Below, in pieces: positions 12,701 through 23,890 of a stretch of 64,000 nt of DNA. Source of the stretch: Calliopum simillimum (taxonomy: Eukaryota; Arthropoda; Insecta; Diptera; Lauxaniidae); NCBI GenBank assembly GCA_951812925.1, contig OX638368.1, positions 5,208,001 to 5,272,000 on the forward strand, read 5' to 3'. How positions within the stretch are numbered: the first letter of the stretch is position 1; each line of letters begins with the position of its first letter. A model generated the notes under the pieces. That model had not been told where the DNA came from, made no database searches, and saw only the letters and a program-made list of their open reading frames with translations. A program made the translations under genes and the position numbers.

Positions 12701-15700
12701 ATGACGGCAAAACATTCCGAAAATTTAATAATTCAAAAATCCTTTTAAAATATTTCTGCCAGCCTATAACCATGCTGACTAAACTTTTCTTATTCATCTT
12801 AGTGATTATTAAAGTCCAAAATGTTCAATATGTCAAAAAGTGCCAAAAAAGTTAAAAAATTCTGAATACGACGAAAACGTTGATAAAGTCTGAAATGGTT
12901 GATTAAGTCAAAAAATGTTTATGTTAAATATATGCTCTTGCGCTCACAGAGTTATAGCTGCATCCTCTTCAGAAGGATCCTCTTGAACTTCCAAGTCTCG
13001 CTTTTCTTGGCTTTAAATATAATTTCTGCGTATTTCAATACAAATAGCAAGTATTCTATCTTATCTCATGCCCAGCACTCAAAAAAATTTTTTATCCCTT
13101 TACTCACTTGTGAACAAATATTGTTGCTTGGTTTTCAATATCCCTATGGCAAAACCATAAATGGTTTACCAATAGCTTAGCACTTAAACTTGTTTACCTC
13201 TGCCACAAATCCAGCCCTAAATAAGTATACACTGTGCTCCACCACTAACTTAACTCTCACTTACCTCTTCTCCTTTAATTTAGTTTTCGACTTAATTATT
13301 GGCATCGTCGATTACACCAGTTATGCCATTCTGGGCATTACTTGTGCCGTTGCCTGGGAGCTGCCTGATAAACCGCCAAGCGAGCTAATTGAGGATGTCC
13401 AATTGCGACTAAACGAAGGAACACTTGGCTTGAGGCGCAATGATACAACACAAGCGCAACTCAAATATGTGGATACAGCAATTGCTGCAAGTGAGGGTGG
13501 CAACAGCAAGACGACACAACAACAACAACTCGACGACGCTGACTACAAAGCTAAAATGTCAGCAACAGTTGCTAATGCTGAGCAATATAAATCCATAGCA
13601 ACAACACCATATTACAACAACAACAACAATATATGGGCGGCGACATTAAAGAAACCAAGCGTTACATTCAATAGGCCTTTCCCAGCATACAAAGCTTATC
13701 ATCCTTACAACAACAACAAAAACTATTACTATGCTGGCAAGTATGATGACAGTGGTAAAAGTGTTGACAGCAAAACTTTTCTGTTGCAAAGCAGCAGCAG
13801 CGATACACCAGCAGCAAATGGTTACGCAGCAACGCATTTGAATACGCACGCTGCAGATTATTACAACAACGGCAACGACATGGGCACTTACAATGGCGTC
13901 AAAAGCACTTCCGGCAGCATGAACATTGTTGGTGGTGGTGGTGGCCACGATAGGAAAAACTATGCCGATTGGAATCGCAAGGGATCTTGGTATCATGATG
14001 ATTCCAAATACAATAAATATGCGACAAATAAGAGGAGAAACTGGTGGGAGCAAAATGGAGAACGCATGAAGAATGCTTGGCAACAGAAGCAACAGCAGAG
14101 TTGGTCAACAAAATATGAACAGAGGTATGTACGTAGGGCTTAAATGTATGTTTTTATATGTGCAAGGAAAATAATTTTATAGTAATGTTTTCTTAAAAAT
14201 TCTATGATAATTTCGATCAAATCTAATCGTTTTTTTCTGATTTTATATTTTCTTTTTCTTAACATATACATAGTTACGAAATTTCCTGTCATTTATGATG
14301 ATAACTTCAGTCTCTTACAGTTTTCTGGGTTCGATCACTGGATTGTGTAACAAACAGTGAAGATTTTTGATAAGACATGGTGTAACTAACCTTTTTGCTA
14401 GATTCGATCGTAATAAGAAAGCAATTTTTAAAGAATATTCGGTAAAAATCTACTTTCTCTTTTGCCCCATACGCATGGTGGTGTGTTTCGAGAAAATCGA
14501 AAAAGAAAGTTTGAACCGTATAAATAAAAGAAAATTGGTCGAAAAAGTACCATCGAAATTTAAATTAAAGTGTTTGTTGATAAATTTTCTAACTCAGTAC
14601 CAAATTTCTGAAATATGACTCAAATAGTTTTTGAGATATTTGATGATATTTTGTCAGATAAGTCATGTGGACACTTTGCTCCATACAATACAAATCAATG
14701 ACAAACTTGTTTTTGTTTTCATGCATATGAAGCAAACTTCAAACAAGAATAGAAATTTTTACAGTGTCTTAGTATAAATTAGAGAACGTATTGCATTTAA
14801 AAAAATTGGCATATCTCGGAAACTAAAGAAGATAGATTCATTCTGACAACTGCATTAGAAAGATGATGTTTCAAGACCTATGAAACAAGTATTAAGTCAA
14901 AATGTCAAAAAGTGTCGATGGGGTAAAAAAGAACTTAGGCAACGAAATAAATAAGTCATAACAGGATCAGCGGGGCGAGGGGTACAAGCCAAGGAAATTG
15001 AAAAAGGAAAGTAGAAGGAGATGGATAGGGGTGATAGTTGGCAGTAAGAGTAATGAAGCTAAGAAAGTAAAATATGACGGAAAAAAGTCAAAAAAATAGT
15101 ATGAGAAATTTTGTGGATAAATAGTGGGAAAATGAATAACGTATATCGGACGATGGAAAAATGAAACAAAAAGCCGAAAAAAGAAGAAACTAAATAGAAG
15201 AATCTAACAGAATAGGACAAACATAATGGCAAAAAAAAGATAACAAAAAAGAAGAGAAGAAAGTCGACAAATTAAAAATAAATAAAATGAAAATAAATAA
15301 TAATAGTACAATCATTTGGGAGAATAAAATGACGTTACCTGGAAAGTTTTGCGGGATTTTTGCATGTGAGTTATTTTGTAGATTTCGATGTGCTCTTTCA
15401 AAATTTCAACTTTGCTACCTCGAATCGTGTTCGCTCTGGCTGCCATATTGGAAAAATGGCATCCAAAATCAGTTTTTAACAAATATCTCTTTAACGGATA
15501 CATAAAGAGAAAAATATTGTGGCGCAATATTGTAGCTTATAAAATTTTCTATAAAAATTACTCTTTAATTGTATTCATACGACTTATAACTCAGAAGATA
15601 TCCTATTTCAAAATTTGAAAAAAATTAGTAAATTGTGCATGCTGCTTATGAGTAGGCATAGTGATGTGTTGAGTTTAAAATTACGATAACTCCTGAACAG

Positions 15701-18700
15701 TGAGTCACAGGTTTAAAGTAAGAACATTTATTTATAGGGAATTACTTCCACTCCAAGCTTCATATTATTTCTTTTTCACATCATCTATAGATTATGAGAT
15801 ATTTTTTTCACCAAACCTAAAATTTAGAAAAAACCGGTTTTTTCAAAAAATCTCCAAAACGGTTCGTTCTAGAAAAAAATTTGTTCTTGCATTTTATAGA
15901 ACGTTCAATTCCCTATAAGGGTCTTTTCCAACTGTTTTTTCGTCCGACTTACCGTTCATGAGATATCGCGTCTTGAAAATCATTCAAAATTGAAAATTGT
16001 AGTATGCTCCCTACTATGTTCAATTTTGAATGATTTTTAAGTCGCGATATCTAATGAAAGGTAAATCTGACGCAAAAACAATTCAGAAAGACCCTTATAG
16101 AGAATGGAACGCTCTGCAAAATGCATGTAAAATCTTTTTTCTAGGGCAAACCGTATTGGAGCAATTTTGAAAAAACCGTTTTTTTCTAATTTTTGGGTTT
16201 GTTGAAAAAATATCTCATAAACTATAAGTGATGTGAAAAAGAAATAATATGCAGCTTATAGTGGAAGTAATTCCCTATAAATAAATGTTTTTACTCTAAG
16301 CCTGTGACTCACCGTTCAGGAGTTATCGAAATTTGAAACTCAACACAATACTATGCCTACTCATAAGCGACATGAACAATTTTCTAATTTTTTTCAAATT
16401 TTGAATTAAGATATCTCCTGAGTTATAAGTCGTATGAAACCATTAAAAGCTCATTTTTATAGAAAATCTTGTAAGCTACAATATTGCGCCACAAGATTTT
16501 TCTCTAAATGTAACCGTTAAAGAGATATTTGTAATTTGATTTTGGACGCCATTTTTCCAATATGGCGGTGCGAGCGAACACGACTCGAGGTAGCAAAGTT
16601 GAAATTCTGAAAGAGCACATCGAAATCTACAAAATAACTCACTTGCAAAAATCCCGCAAAACTTTCCAGGTAAAACTACCAAATGACTTTACTATAATAC
16701 AGAAAAAAAACAGGTAGGAAAATTGTTAAGGAAAGTCAGACAATGGGTGAATGAAGTAAAGAGCGAAAGAAAAGTGAGTAGATGAAAAACGTAGAAGATG
16801 CTAAAAACAGGGGTAAAAAATAATGGCCAAAAATAGAGGAAAAAGAAAAAGGAAAAAGTCGAAAAATTAAAAGAGGTAATAATAAATGGTAAAAGGCCCT
16901 GTGTCGGGAAGAGGATTAAAACCAGAATAAATAAGCAAAAGATGCAGGAAAATTTGAACGAAGAAATACTGATGCTGAAAAACAATATATGCCAAAAAAA
17001 TTCGTGACATTCTCAACATTTTTCAACTTTTGCAAAACTTTTCGATTTTCTTAAGATTTTTCGACTTTCGCAAAATGTTTCGACCATCTTAAAATATTTA
17101 GACATTCTCAAAATTTTTCGAAATAATGATGCTGAAAAACAATATATGGAAAATAAATGTGTGACTAACTCCAGATTTGTCGACTTTTTCAAGATTTTCG
17201 CCTTTCTTATGATTTTTCAACTTTCGCAAAATTTTTCTATTTTCTCAAAATTTTTCGAGATAATGATGCTGAAAAACAAAATACGGCCAAAAAATGTACG
17301 ATTTACTACAGATTTTTCGACTTTTTCAAGATTTTTTGACTTTCGAAAAATTTTTCCACTTTCTCAAAATGTTTCGATTTTCGAACCATTTCTTGTCTTT
17401 CTCAATAATTTTCCACTTTCTCAAAATTTTTCAACTTTCTCAACTTTTTTTGACTTTTCAAAATTTTTCGACTTTTGCAAAACTTTTCGGCTTGCTCAAA
17501 ATTTTTGGACTTTCTCAAGATTATTCGAGATTTCGAGATTTTTCGCCTTTCTCATGATTTTTCAACTTTCGCAAAGTTTGGCGAATTTCTCAAAATTTCC
17601 CGATTACGTCAATATTTTTCGACTTTCGCAAAATTTTATTTGACTTTGACTTAGGGCCGTTTTCACAATGTCCAGCCAACGTTTAACTGAAACTTTAACT
17701 GTTGGTTTGAATAAAATTGTTTTCTCAATGTGATGTCATTAACTGATGAAAAATAAACTTTAGCGTTCGGTTAAATTTTACTGTCACAATTTTTTCAGTT
17801 AAAATTTAACTGGTAGATTGAAATAAATTCAAATAATTTTTGAAATTCATATGTTAACAATTTTTGAAAACTTTTTAAGGGCAAATTTGTTATTTATTAG
17901 CTCCGTTCCAGAACGAAACAAAAGTTAACTTTTGTTTCCTTTTGTTACCTAAAGTTGATTAAATCTTGTTCCCGTATAAATTCACAATATAAATTTAACC
18001 ATAAGTTAACAAATATCTTAACTGGACATTGTGAAACCGGCCCTTAAACTAGCTTTAAACTAAACTTTTCACTGCTATATCTCAGTAAATTTTGATCAAA
18101 TGAAGAATTTCTATTTTCAACTTTTAATAAAAATTAAATTAACGTTATTTTGTAAACACAAGTAAAATTAGAAATATTAACTTTACAATCCTATAGCCCT
18201 CAGAGACAAAATGCGCCACGCGTAATATACAGTGCACCGCCCATTTATGCAACCTATCCACACCAAGCAGCACGTATCGGCCGCACACGCCATATCCTGG
18301 AGCAACCACCGAAACATCACATTTATCCAGTTTTTGGTAAAAAACGACGACGACGACGCGGCCACAACGATATGACAGATTTTGAACAGAAAATGGACAG
18401 CGTACATTTGAAGGCACATTTGCAATCACGACAACTGCTCTTCGAAAAGATCGAAAAACTCTATAAAGTGTTAGTAAAAAATATTTTTTATTCAAACACC
18501 ATCCCACTAATCAATGTCAAAATTTCTCTCTCTAATATCCCTTACAGGCGCGTTGGACGCAATGGTACCGAGTGCGTGCTGCGTGCTATATGCGAAACCG
18601 CCGAACGACAGCAACAACATCAGAGTGAATCACCACAAAGTTTCATATCCGAATTGTTACGCGTGATTTTTTCAATGCCACAGGATATGCACCACCAACA

Positions 18701-18836
18701 GCATCGCATTGAGACGCGTTCGATAGTGGCTGGACATTTTAGAGCTGCACATGCTTTGGCTGCTGATTGTGAGCGTAGGTATACGTTGTGCAAGCACAGT
18801 TTTTGGAATAATTTTGAATATGGCATGAAAATGTAA
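6702..18836 (+). CDS. DM4/12 family protein, gene A (4 exons, 703 aa)
   Basis: Exons are 6702-7410, 13284-14124, 18197-18469 and 18548-18836. The donors are GTAAGT, GTATGT and GTTAGT, and the introns are in phases 1, 2 and 2. The joined frame is 2112 bases with one stop. Residues ~36-57 form a hydrophobic segment (signal anchor or signal peptide). An Asn/Thr/Ser-rich stretch follows, then RNKR at 221-224 before YLVFPKGSSFQM, the family's basic site and FP-G motif. Exon 2 opens with a hydrophobic stretch ending CAVAWELP, then a low-complexity Asn/Tyr/Lys region. Exon 3 carries HHIYPVFGKK and a basic run. Exon 4 has the Cys module: ECVLRAICE and DCERRYTLC. The role of DM4/12 proteins is unknown to me; secretion or membrane display is inferred. 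Gene B has the same architecture and intron phases, which strongly supports the model. Confidence 0.88.
7411..9475. other. Gene A intron 1, proximal part
   Basis: No exon is supported. Several ACTAGT-type palindromes cluster between 8670 and 9200 (for example GGACTAGTTC at 8668 and TTGGACTAGTACTA near 9172), suggesting a decayed inverted-repeat element, but its ends cannot be matched confidently. Confidence 0.35.
10413..10805. mobile_element. Probable Harbinger-type MITE (~393 bp)
   Basis: The left end is GGGCCTGTATCACCG, preceded by TAA. The right end, read inverted, is GGGTCTGTTCACAGA, flanked by TAT. Length and termini resemble the 390-bp element at 17654-18043, which has a clean TTA duplication. 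The inner sequence is rich in AGATA/TATCT motifs and has no transposase. Confidence 0.5.
10806..11754. other. Unassigned intron sequence
   Basis: Short open frames at 11064-11306 (+) and 11386-11577 (-) show no recognisable domain. Base composition is slightly less AT-rich than the array on either side. It could be part of an older insertion. Confidence 0.3.
11858..12072. mobile_element. 215-bp MITE with TA target duplication
   Basis: Near-perfect terminal inverted repeats of ~25 bp begin GCCTTATCATGTATGACGAA and are repeated inverted at the right end. TA flanks both sides (11856-11857 and 12073-12074), the Tc1/mariner signature. It is inserted in the ~20-bp array and is non-coding. Confidence 0.8.
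12251..12800. mobile_element. Fold-back element of ~550 bp
   Basis: Two long arms, about 12251-12480 and 12575-12800, are imperfect inverted copies. They begin GAATAAGAAAAGCTTGGTCA on the left and end CTTTTCTTATTC on the right. Shared internal landmarks are TTTTGATCAATCTTAA and GGCCGACCAATTTTTT. The central spacer (~100 bp) has no coding frame. Confidence 0.8.
14125..15302. other. Gene A intron 2, left of fold-back element
   Basis: No exon is supported. From about 14880 the plus strand becomes strongly purine-rich with AGTCAAAAA and GAAAAAGTC motifs, continuing the style of the degenerate array. The same composition resumes after the fold-back insertion at 16696. Confidence 0.35.
15303..16695. 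mobile_element. Large fold-back element, ~1.39 kb nearly perfect palindrome
   Basis: The left arm (15303 to ~15993) is matched inverted by the right arm (~16020 to 16695), leaving a loop of about 25 bp. Outer ends are ATAGTACAATCATTTGG and CCAAATGACTTTACTAT. Landmarks found once per arm include CTTTGCTACCTCGA/TCGAGGTAGCAAAG and CCATATTGGAAAAATGGC/GCCATTTTTCCAATATGG. The short open frames in it are mirror shadows, not genes. Its composition is unlike the purine-rich DNA on both sides, so it is an insertion into gene A intron 2. Confidence 0.88.
16990..17645. repeat. Degenerate TTTTTCGACTTTCTCAAAAT array
   Basis: About thirty loose copies of a ~20-bp unit (TTTTTCGACTTTCTCAAAAT) produce a Phe/Ser-rich open frame of 165 codons at 17146-17643. 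The frame is an artefact of a period close to a multiple of three and has no domain. The reverse complement shares the AGTCGAAAAA core with the array in intron 1. It lies in intron 2 of gene A. Confidence 0.75.
17654..18043. mobile_element. Harbinger/Tourist-type MITE (390 bp, TTA duplication)
   Basis: Terminal inverted repeats start GGGCCGTTTTCACAATGTCC and end GGACATTGTGAAACCGGCCC. Both sides are flanked by TTA (17651-17653, 18044-18046), the 3-bp target duplication typical of PIF/Harbinger. The interior has many AACTTT/GTTAAC motifs and no frame. It sits ~150 bp upstream of gene A exon 3. Confidence 0.85.
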
Positions 18837-19270
18837 CGCAATTTAGAAAATTTAACTGAAATAATAATAATTTCTTAGAAACTTTGAATTGGTAAGGGAT
18901 TTTAATAATCTTGTATTGTGTTGTAGGGTGTTCATCAGAAATTCGATACACAGAAGTAATGTCATAATGTGAATGTGCCATAATTTTTGCAATGGAAGTC
19001 AAATTTGAAATTGTGATACACGTATATGTACACAGATAGACAACTAGTTTGTGATCAATAATTCAAAATGTCGTTAAACTTTTACAAATATACATCAACT
19101 CAGGAGGTGGTCATTTGACAGATTCAATGTTTTTTCAACTTAGTTTCATCATAAATTCAAAATCACGGGTGAGAGTTCCGTTAATTTATTTCATTTCTAT
19201 TTCTTTATTCGGTTTCTCTCAGCATACTTATAATAATATGATAAATAAAACACGTCTCCCCACCACACTC
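18837..19270. other. 3' flank of gene A
   Basis: No gene. AATAATAATAAT about 20 bases after the stop could act as a variant polyadenylation signal. A segment at 18955-18995 (GTCATAATGTGAATGTGCCA) is one end of the short MITE family also seen at 62488-62599. Confidence 0.35.
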
Positions 19271-19279
19271 TGCTTCTGT

Positions 19280-20110
19280 GCGTATTCTCTTGAACGCGTG
19301 CTCTATAGCCGTGATTAGCTGATGTAGTATCGGGCTGCTCATAACTAACGCATTGGTATTCTCTTGCACGCGTGATCTCTAGTTGTGAGTGGCTGATATC
19401 GTATCAGGCAGATATCGTATCAGGCTGCTTACACCTGAGGCAATGGTATTCTCTTATCATCCCACGCTATTATCTTTCCTTCTGCATCTCCTTTGTTCTT
19501 CGGAGAGAGAGGGAGAGCACACCTATCACTAACTGATTTATTATCGGGCTTGATCGTGAGGCCGTTCCGCACCACTTTCACGTTAGCCGTGAGCAGTAGA
19601 TTTATTATCAGGCCACCCACGTCTAATGTAATGGTTCTCCTTCCGCCACCGAGCACTATCCGTTACACTACGCTGGCGCTATTGACTACCATGCTCTTTT
19701 ATATTTGTCTAAATACCCCTTATTCTGCTTACTACTCTGCTGTTTACATACCCGACTCTATTTGAGACTAGATTACTCGTTTGTGCGACCCCCTCACCCT
19801 TTTACTAACCACAGGCAACTGATTTATCATCGGGCTACGTGTGTCCAGTGACGCGGTCTCTACGCTACTATGCCCCTCTACTACAACTACTTTAACTTAT
19901 CAAATACCTTGTTCCCTTGCTGCTTACTGCTTTGTCTGCTGCTGCTGCTGTTGTTCGGCCGGCCACGCAAAGACTGTCTCGATTCACTGCTGTGTGTCTA
20001 AATTTATTTTCTGCTTCTGAGACAAAAAACAGATCAAACGACAGCTGCACAGTGTTACCGTTGCGTCTGGTTTTGTTCATGTGGTGGGAGATTTACCATT
20101 GGCTAACTAC
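19280..20110. repeat. GC-richer region with degenerate direct repeats
   Basis: This block stands out from its AT-rich surroundings. Two motifs recur. GTATTCTCTTGAACGCGTG-like copies lie at about 19283, 19357 and 19446. CTGATTTATCATCGGGCT-like copies lie at about 19319, 19392, 19531, 19596 and 19818. The repeats are 65-220 bp apart. The open frames here (for example 19493-19765) look incidental. It may be a solo LTR or an old tandem repeat; no LTR ends, primer-binding site or gag/pol were found. Confidence 0.5.
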
Positions 20111-22105
20111 TTAACTACGACAGTAAATCATTATTTAAATTAAAAATAATAAAAATAATTACATTTTATTTGTAATTTAAAAACAATTAGTTACTTATTT
20201 AAAAATAAATATATGATATTGTGTAAAATATGCCGGTTATACGGAGCGATGATTTGTAGGAGGAAAACGTGGCTCGCCAACTTTCCTCCTCACAATCTTT
20301 GGTCTTCGATTATTGGTCTCTTGTCTTTTATATTTGGTCTTTGAGCTTTGACCTTTGGTGTTTTTTCTTTGGTTTTTGGTTTTTAGTTTTTGGCTTTTGA
20401 TCTTTGGTCCTGGTCTGCCAGAACTTTTCTGTTAGCTAGCGCTCAAATGACTCGTGCCATCTGTTAAAAAACATAAAGCAACAGCCGAAGTAAGTATGAA
20501 AGCATCAAATATATACGTATTTTAGAAAGATTCTTCAATTATTTAATGAAGGCTAATAAACAGTTTGTAGCCTTCTTATATTTAAAAGAGAAAGTGTCCT
20601 TATAACACCTATAAGTGCAGATTTGAAAATTTTTAAAATAGTGTAACAAGTTTTGGAGCCAAATCTTTTAACTTTTTACAACTTCTCATTTTTCTTCATT
20701 GGTCTGATTCCTTAAGTTTATTTCTGGTTTCTACACAAAACAGTTCATCAAACTCTAAAACAAACAAATTTTTAAAAATATTTATACAAAAACAAAGAAA
20801 TAATTATCATTTAAACTAAAAGTGTTAATTAAAAAGTAGCAACATAAGCAAAAAGGCGAGTTTGAAAAAAAAAATGCAATTAGAAAAATTCTAGGGTGCG
20901 AAAAACAATTTGAAAAATTAAACTAATGGACATAGGAAAAACGCCTAAGGAAAAACTCAACACTCAATGTGTGCGTATGTATATGTAAGTATGTATCATA
21001 GCATAATGGCAGAAGAACCTTAAAAAAGCATTTCCACACTAATCAACAAACTTCAATAAAAAGCGGAAAATCGTTTAAAAGCAGCATTCACAGTTCGAAA
21101 AAAACCAACCAACATTTTAAAGTTTCATGAAGCACAAACATGTACCGAACGTCCATAGTGAATGCTATAAAAAAGAACTACAACAATAAAACAAAAACAA
21201 AAAAGAACAAAAAAAACAAAAGAATAACTTAAAACAAACTGAAGATGAAGATAAATATGAGTCTAAAAAACTACTGACAATTAACAACATTTTGTGTTGA
21301 GGCAACAATTGTTGCTGCGGCTGTTGCTACAGTTTTTTCTGTTTAAACGAACTTGGCAGTTTATAATATACTAGCGTTGGGGTTACTTCAAGCAAGTTTT
21401 TAATTAGTTTTTTTTTTTTTTGTTTTTGTTACAGTTGTTGTTATTTTATTGTTTTTTTGTTTAATTATTTTTGTGTACTGTGAGTTAGTGATTATTTAGT
21501 GAGAAAAAACGGGAGACAAATTGTTTCGGTTGCGAATGATTGTGTTGATAAATAAACTAAATGTCACAGTTTGTTATGAAAGTGATATGAAAGTTTTCTC
21601 GAAAAATTAACGAGGCGATATAACAAAAACTATTAAAAAATTTAATCGTGTGTTAGCTTTTTATAAAATAAAGAATATTTAACTAAAGCGATTTTAATCT
21701 TAAAAAAAAAAAATAAAAAGGACTTTAGTTCGCCAGATTTCCAAATTAAGTTTTATGAACGTGCTGCAGAAATTTCACAGTTCTGAAGCAATTGACAAAT
21801 ACGTCAATAAATTTTCAAAGTTATGGGACTATGAAATTTTGATCTTGATCTCATATATTCGTCTGTATTCCAAATTTTACGGTTCCTTTTGACATACTGT
21901 CTCCCATGCAAGACTGTCATAATAAAACAAAAAAAATTTGAGATAAACACTTAAAAATTAACACCAATTCATATCTTGATTCGTGTAAAAAACTCGTATT
22001 GATATCTTATTAGCTAGTATGGTTAGAAAAATATACTTAATGCATTCAGTGTAGTTTTTGATGTAAATTTTTGAAAAATGACATATTTTGAGTTGCGACA
22101 CTATT
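20111..22105. other. Intergenic AT-rich DNA
   Basis: No gene is supported. A run of TTTGGTCTTTGA-like simple repeats occupies 20290-20410. Most of the rest is A-rich low-complexity sequence. Confidence 0.4.
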
Positions 22106-22109
22106 GTCG

Positions 22110-22316
22110 AAAAGCAAAGAAATAACGCTCAAAAAAACGAATTAAATGACGAATCGCCCAAGGACAAGAAATACGTGTGAAATTTTTGGGAAGATTTTGG
22201 AAAGTTTAAAAAATTTAAAAAAAAAGCACAAAAAAAATTTCAAAAAAAATTAACACGTATTGCTTGGACGATTCTTAGCATTTTTTGCCAAGTACACTTT
22301 TTTCTTAGTATGCCTT
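22110..22316. repeat. Diverged hairpin related to the 42-44 kb fold-back centre
   Basis: Inverted halves (GAATCGCCCAAGGACAAGAA with TTGCTTGGACGATTC) surround an A-rich middle. The right half follows the fold-back centre at 43130-43200 (ATTCTAAGCATTTTATGCCA). Confidence 0.5.
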
Positions 22317-22329
22317 AGGTTAGGTTAGG

Positions 22330-23890
22330 CTAGCGCGGAAGATAGCAGTTGCTATCATAACTTGGGCCGCGATTGGGCCCATTGTACACCCGATACATAA
22401 CTTCGTTGTCAACCTATATAAACCATTTAGAAATTTTTATAAACTCCAAAATGGATTTGGGACTCTTCTGAGCGATATCTTCAAGAGAGTCGAAAAAATG
22501 ACTTTCGAACACCTTGTAACGTCGGTTAGCCAACGCTGGGCCATCACAAAGGAAATGAAAAATGGACTCTTCGACATCAGGATCTTTACAGCTTCTACAA
22601 AGATCACCTACGTCGGTAAGCCCCAACCTTGAGGCGTGCCTACCTACAAAGTAGTGCCCTGTTATGACAACAATTAAGGTTCTGAGGGTTTGCCTGTCTA
22701 ATGAGATAATTTTTCGCGTTCTATTTGCGTCATAAAGTGGCCATATCGCCCATCTAAAATCGACTATCTAAAATTAGTCCATAAAATACATTTTGAGTCA
22801 ATATTGGCTCTAATTAATGCAAGTAGTTTCATAATATAGGCCCCGGAAATTGTGTCAGTTGAAGACCCTTTTATAGCAAGTTCGTCAGCATTCTCATTGC
22901 CAATGAAATTGCTGTGTCCAGGAACCCTACATATTGTAAGATTACATAGGAGCCCTACTTTACATAGGGCTTTCCTGCAATCTAAGACTAAGCTAGACTT
23001 AGTGGTGTTGGAACTAAGAGCCTTAATGGCCGCCGGACTATCAACGTAAATGACAAAAGTTTCATTACGATCATAAATTTTTGGTTTAATAATTTGGCAT
23101 GCTTTCCAGACAGCTAGAATTTTCGCTTAAAATACACTGCAGTAGCGAGGTAGAGCAAAAGATTCGCTGCTATGCAAATCCTTAGAATAAACCCCAGTAC
23201 CAGACTCCATTTTTGAGCCATCAGTGTATATTTCCTTGGAATTCAGAATCGGAGTCCAACCACTTCTTTCAGGTATTTTAACATGAAAGTTGGTTGAGAA
23301 CATGAGAGTGGGAGTGATGTAATCAGTTCCACTATCAATATCGCAGCCAGGGAATTGTGCAAAAATACTACCATGGCCATAAGGTTTTGAAGTCCAGATG
23401 CCAGATTCCTTCAACCTGATAGTACTTTTTGCTGCAACTCCTTTAGCGTAAATATCAAGAGGCTCTTAATGAAGCAAAGCGAGAGCAGCACAGGGCACAG
23501 TGTTAACAGCTCCGCTAACTGCTATACCTGCCATTCTTTGAATTTTTGATACGATTGCCTAAAAGGTTTGCTTATTTAAGTCTTTCCACCATAGAAGAAT
23601 TCCGTAGGTCAGAATGATAATGATTGCCTTTTACATCCACAAAACTACTTTTGGCTTAAGGCTCCAAGATTTATTAAACATCCTTTTGCATGTGTAAAAA
23701 GCAACACATGCTTTGCGTGCCCTTTCTTCTATATTCATCTTCCAAGACAATTTTCCTTAGGAATCAAACGAACGTTATTAAGAGTTGGATGTCGAAAACT
23801 TGGTATTTTGTGTTTATTCGTGTACACAACAAGATCCGTTTTTTGAGCATTAGTATGCCTTCCTCTTAAGTAAAACAAGGATTTTGCCTG
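22330..23890 (-). mobile_element. LINE ORF2 3' part: thumb, RNase H and C-terminal zinc knuckle
   Basis: Read on the minus strand, the first part (23890-23430) encodes NIEERARKACVAFYTCKRM, ILTYGILLWW and AVNTVPCAALALLH. This is the region after the reverse transcriptase core. RNase H follows at 23414-22850: EIYTDGSKMESGTGVYS, then FVIYVDSPAAIKAL, and VPGHSNFIGNENADELAI. The 22626-22414 part has CRSCKDPDVEESIFHFLCD, the C-terminal Cys/His knuckle. An RNase H domain plus this knuckle suggests the R1/LOA/I group. Several stops and frameshifts make it inactive. Plus-strand open frames here are shadows. Confidence 0.82.

Larger units (their letters stand above)
9476..12920. repeat. Degenerate ~20-bp tandem array (GTTGATAAAGTCGAAAAAT type), interrupted by MITEs
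   Basis: Loose repeats of a unit near GTTGATAAAGTCGAAAAAT fill 9480-9910, 10180-10410, 11755-11857, 12073-12250 and 12801-12920. The blocks look like one array split by insertions: a MITE at 10413-10805, another at 11858-12072 and a fold-back element at 12251-12800. The spacer at 9912-10175 also has weakly matching ends (CCTATTTA and TAAATAGG). The array lies entirely in intron 1 of gene A. The opposite-strand version of the same motif occurs at 17000-17645. Confidence 0.75.

Noticed and set aside
13646..14092. 148-codon minus-strand frame over gene A exon 2
   Set aside because: Shadow of low-complexity coding sequence; the plus exon is supported by paralogue B and splice phase.
16692..16985. 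97-codon minus-strand Phe-rich frame
   Set aside because: Purine-rich low-complexity DNA on the plus strand gives this frame; no domain.
17146..17643. 165-codon Phe/Ser-rich open frame
   Set aside because: It is the translation of a degenerate ~20-bp array; no domain, start context or homologue.
22316..22336. TTAGG repeats resembling the insect telomere
   Set aside because: Only about three units next to a LINE 3' end; Diptera generally lack TTAGG telomeres and the stretch is too short.
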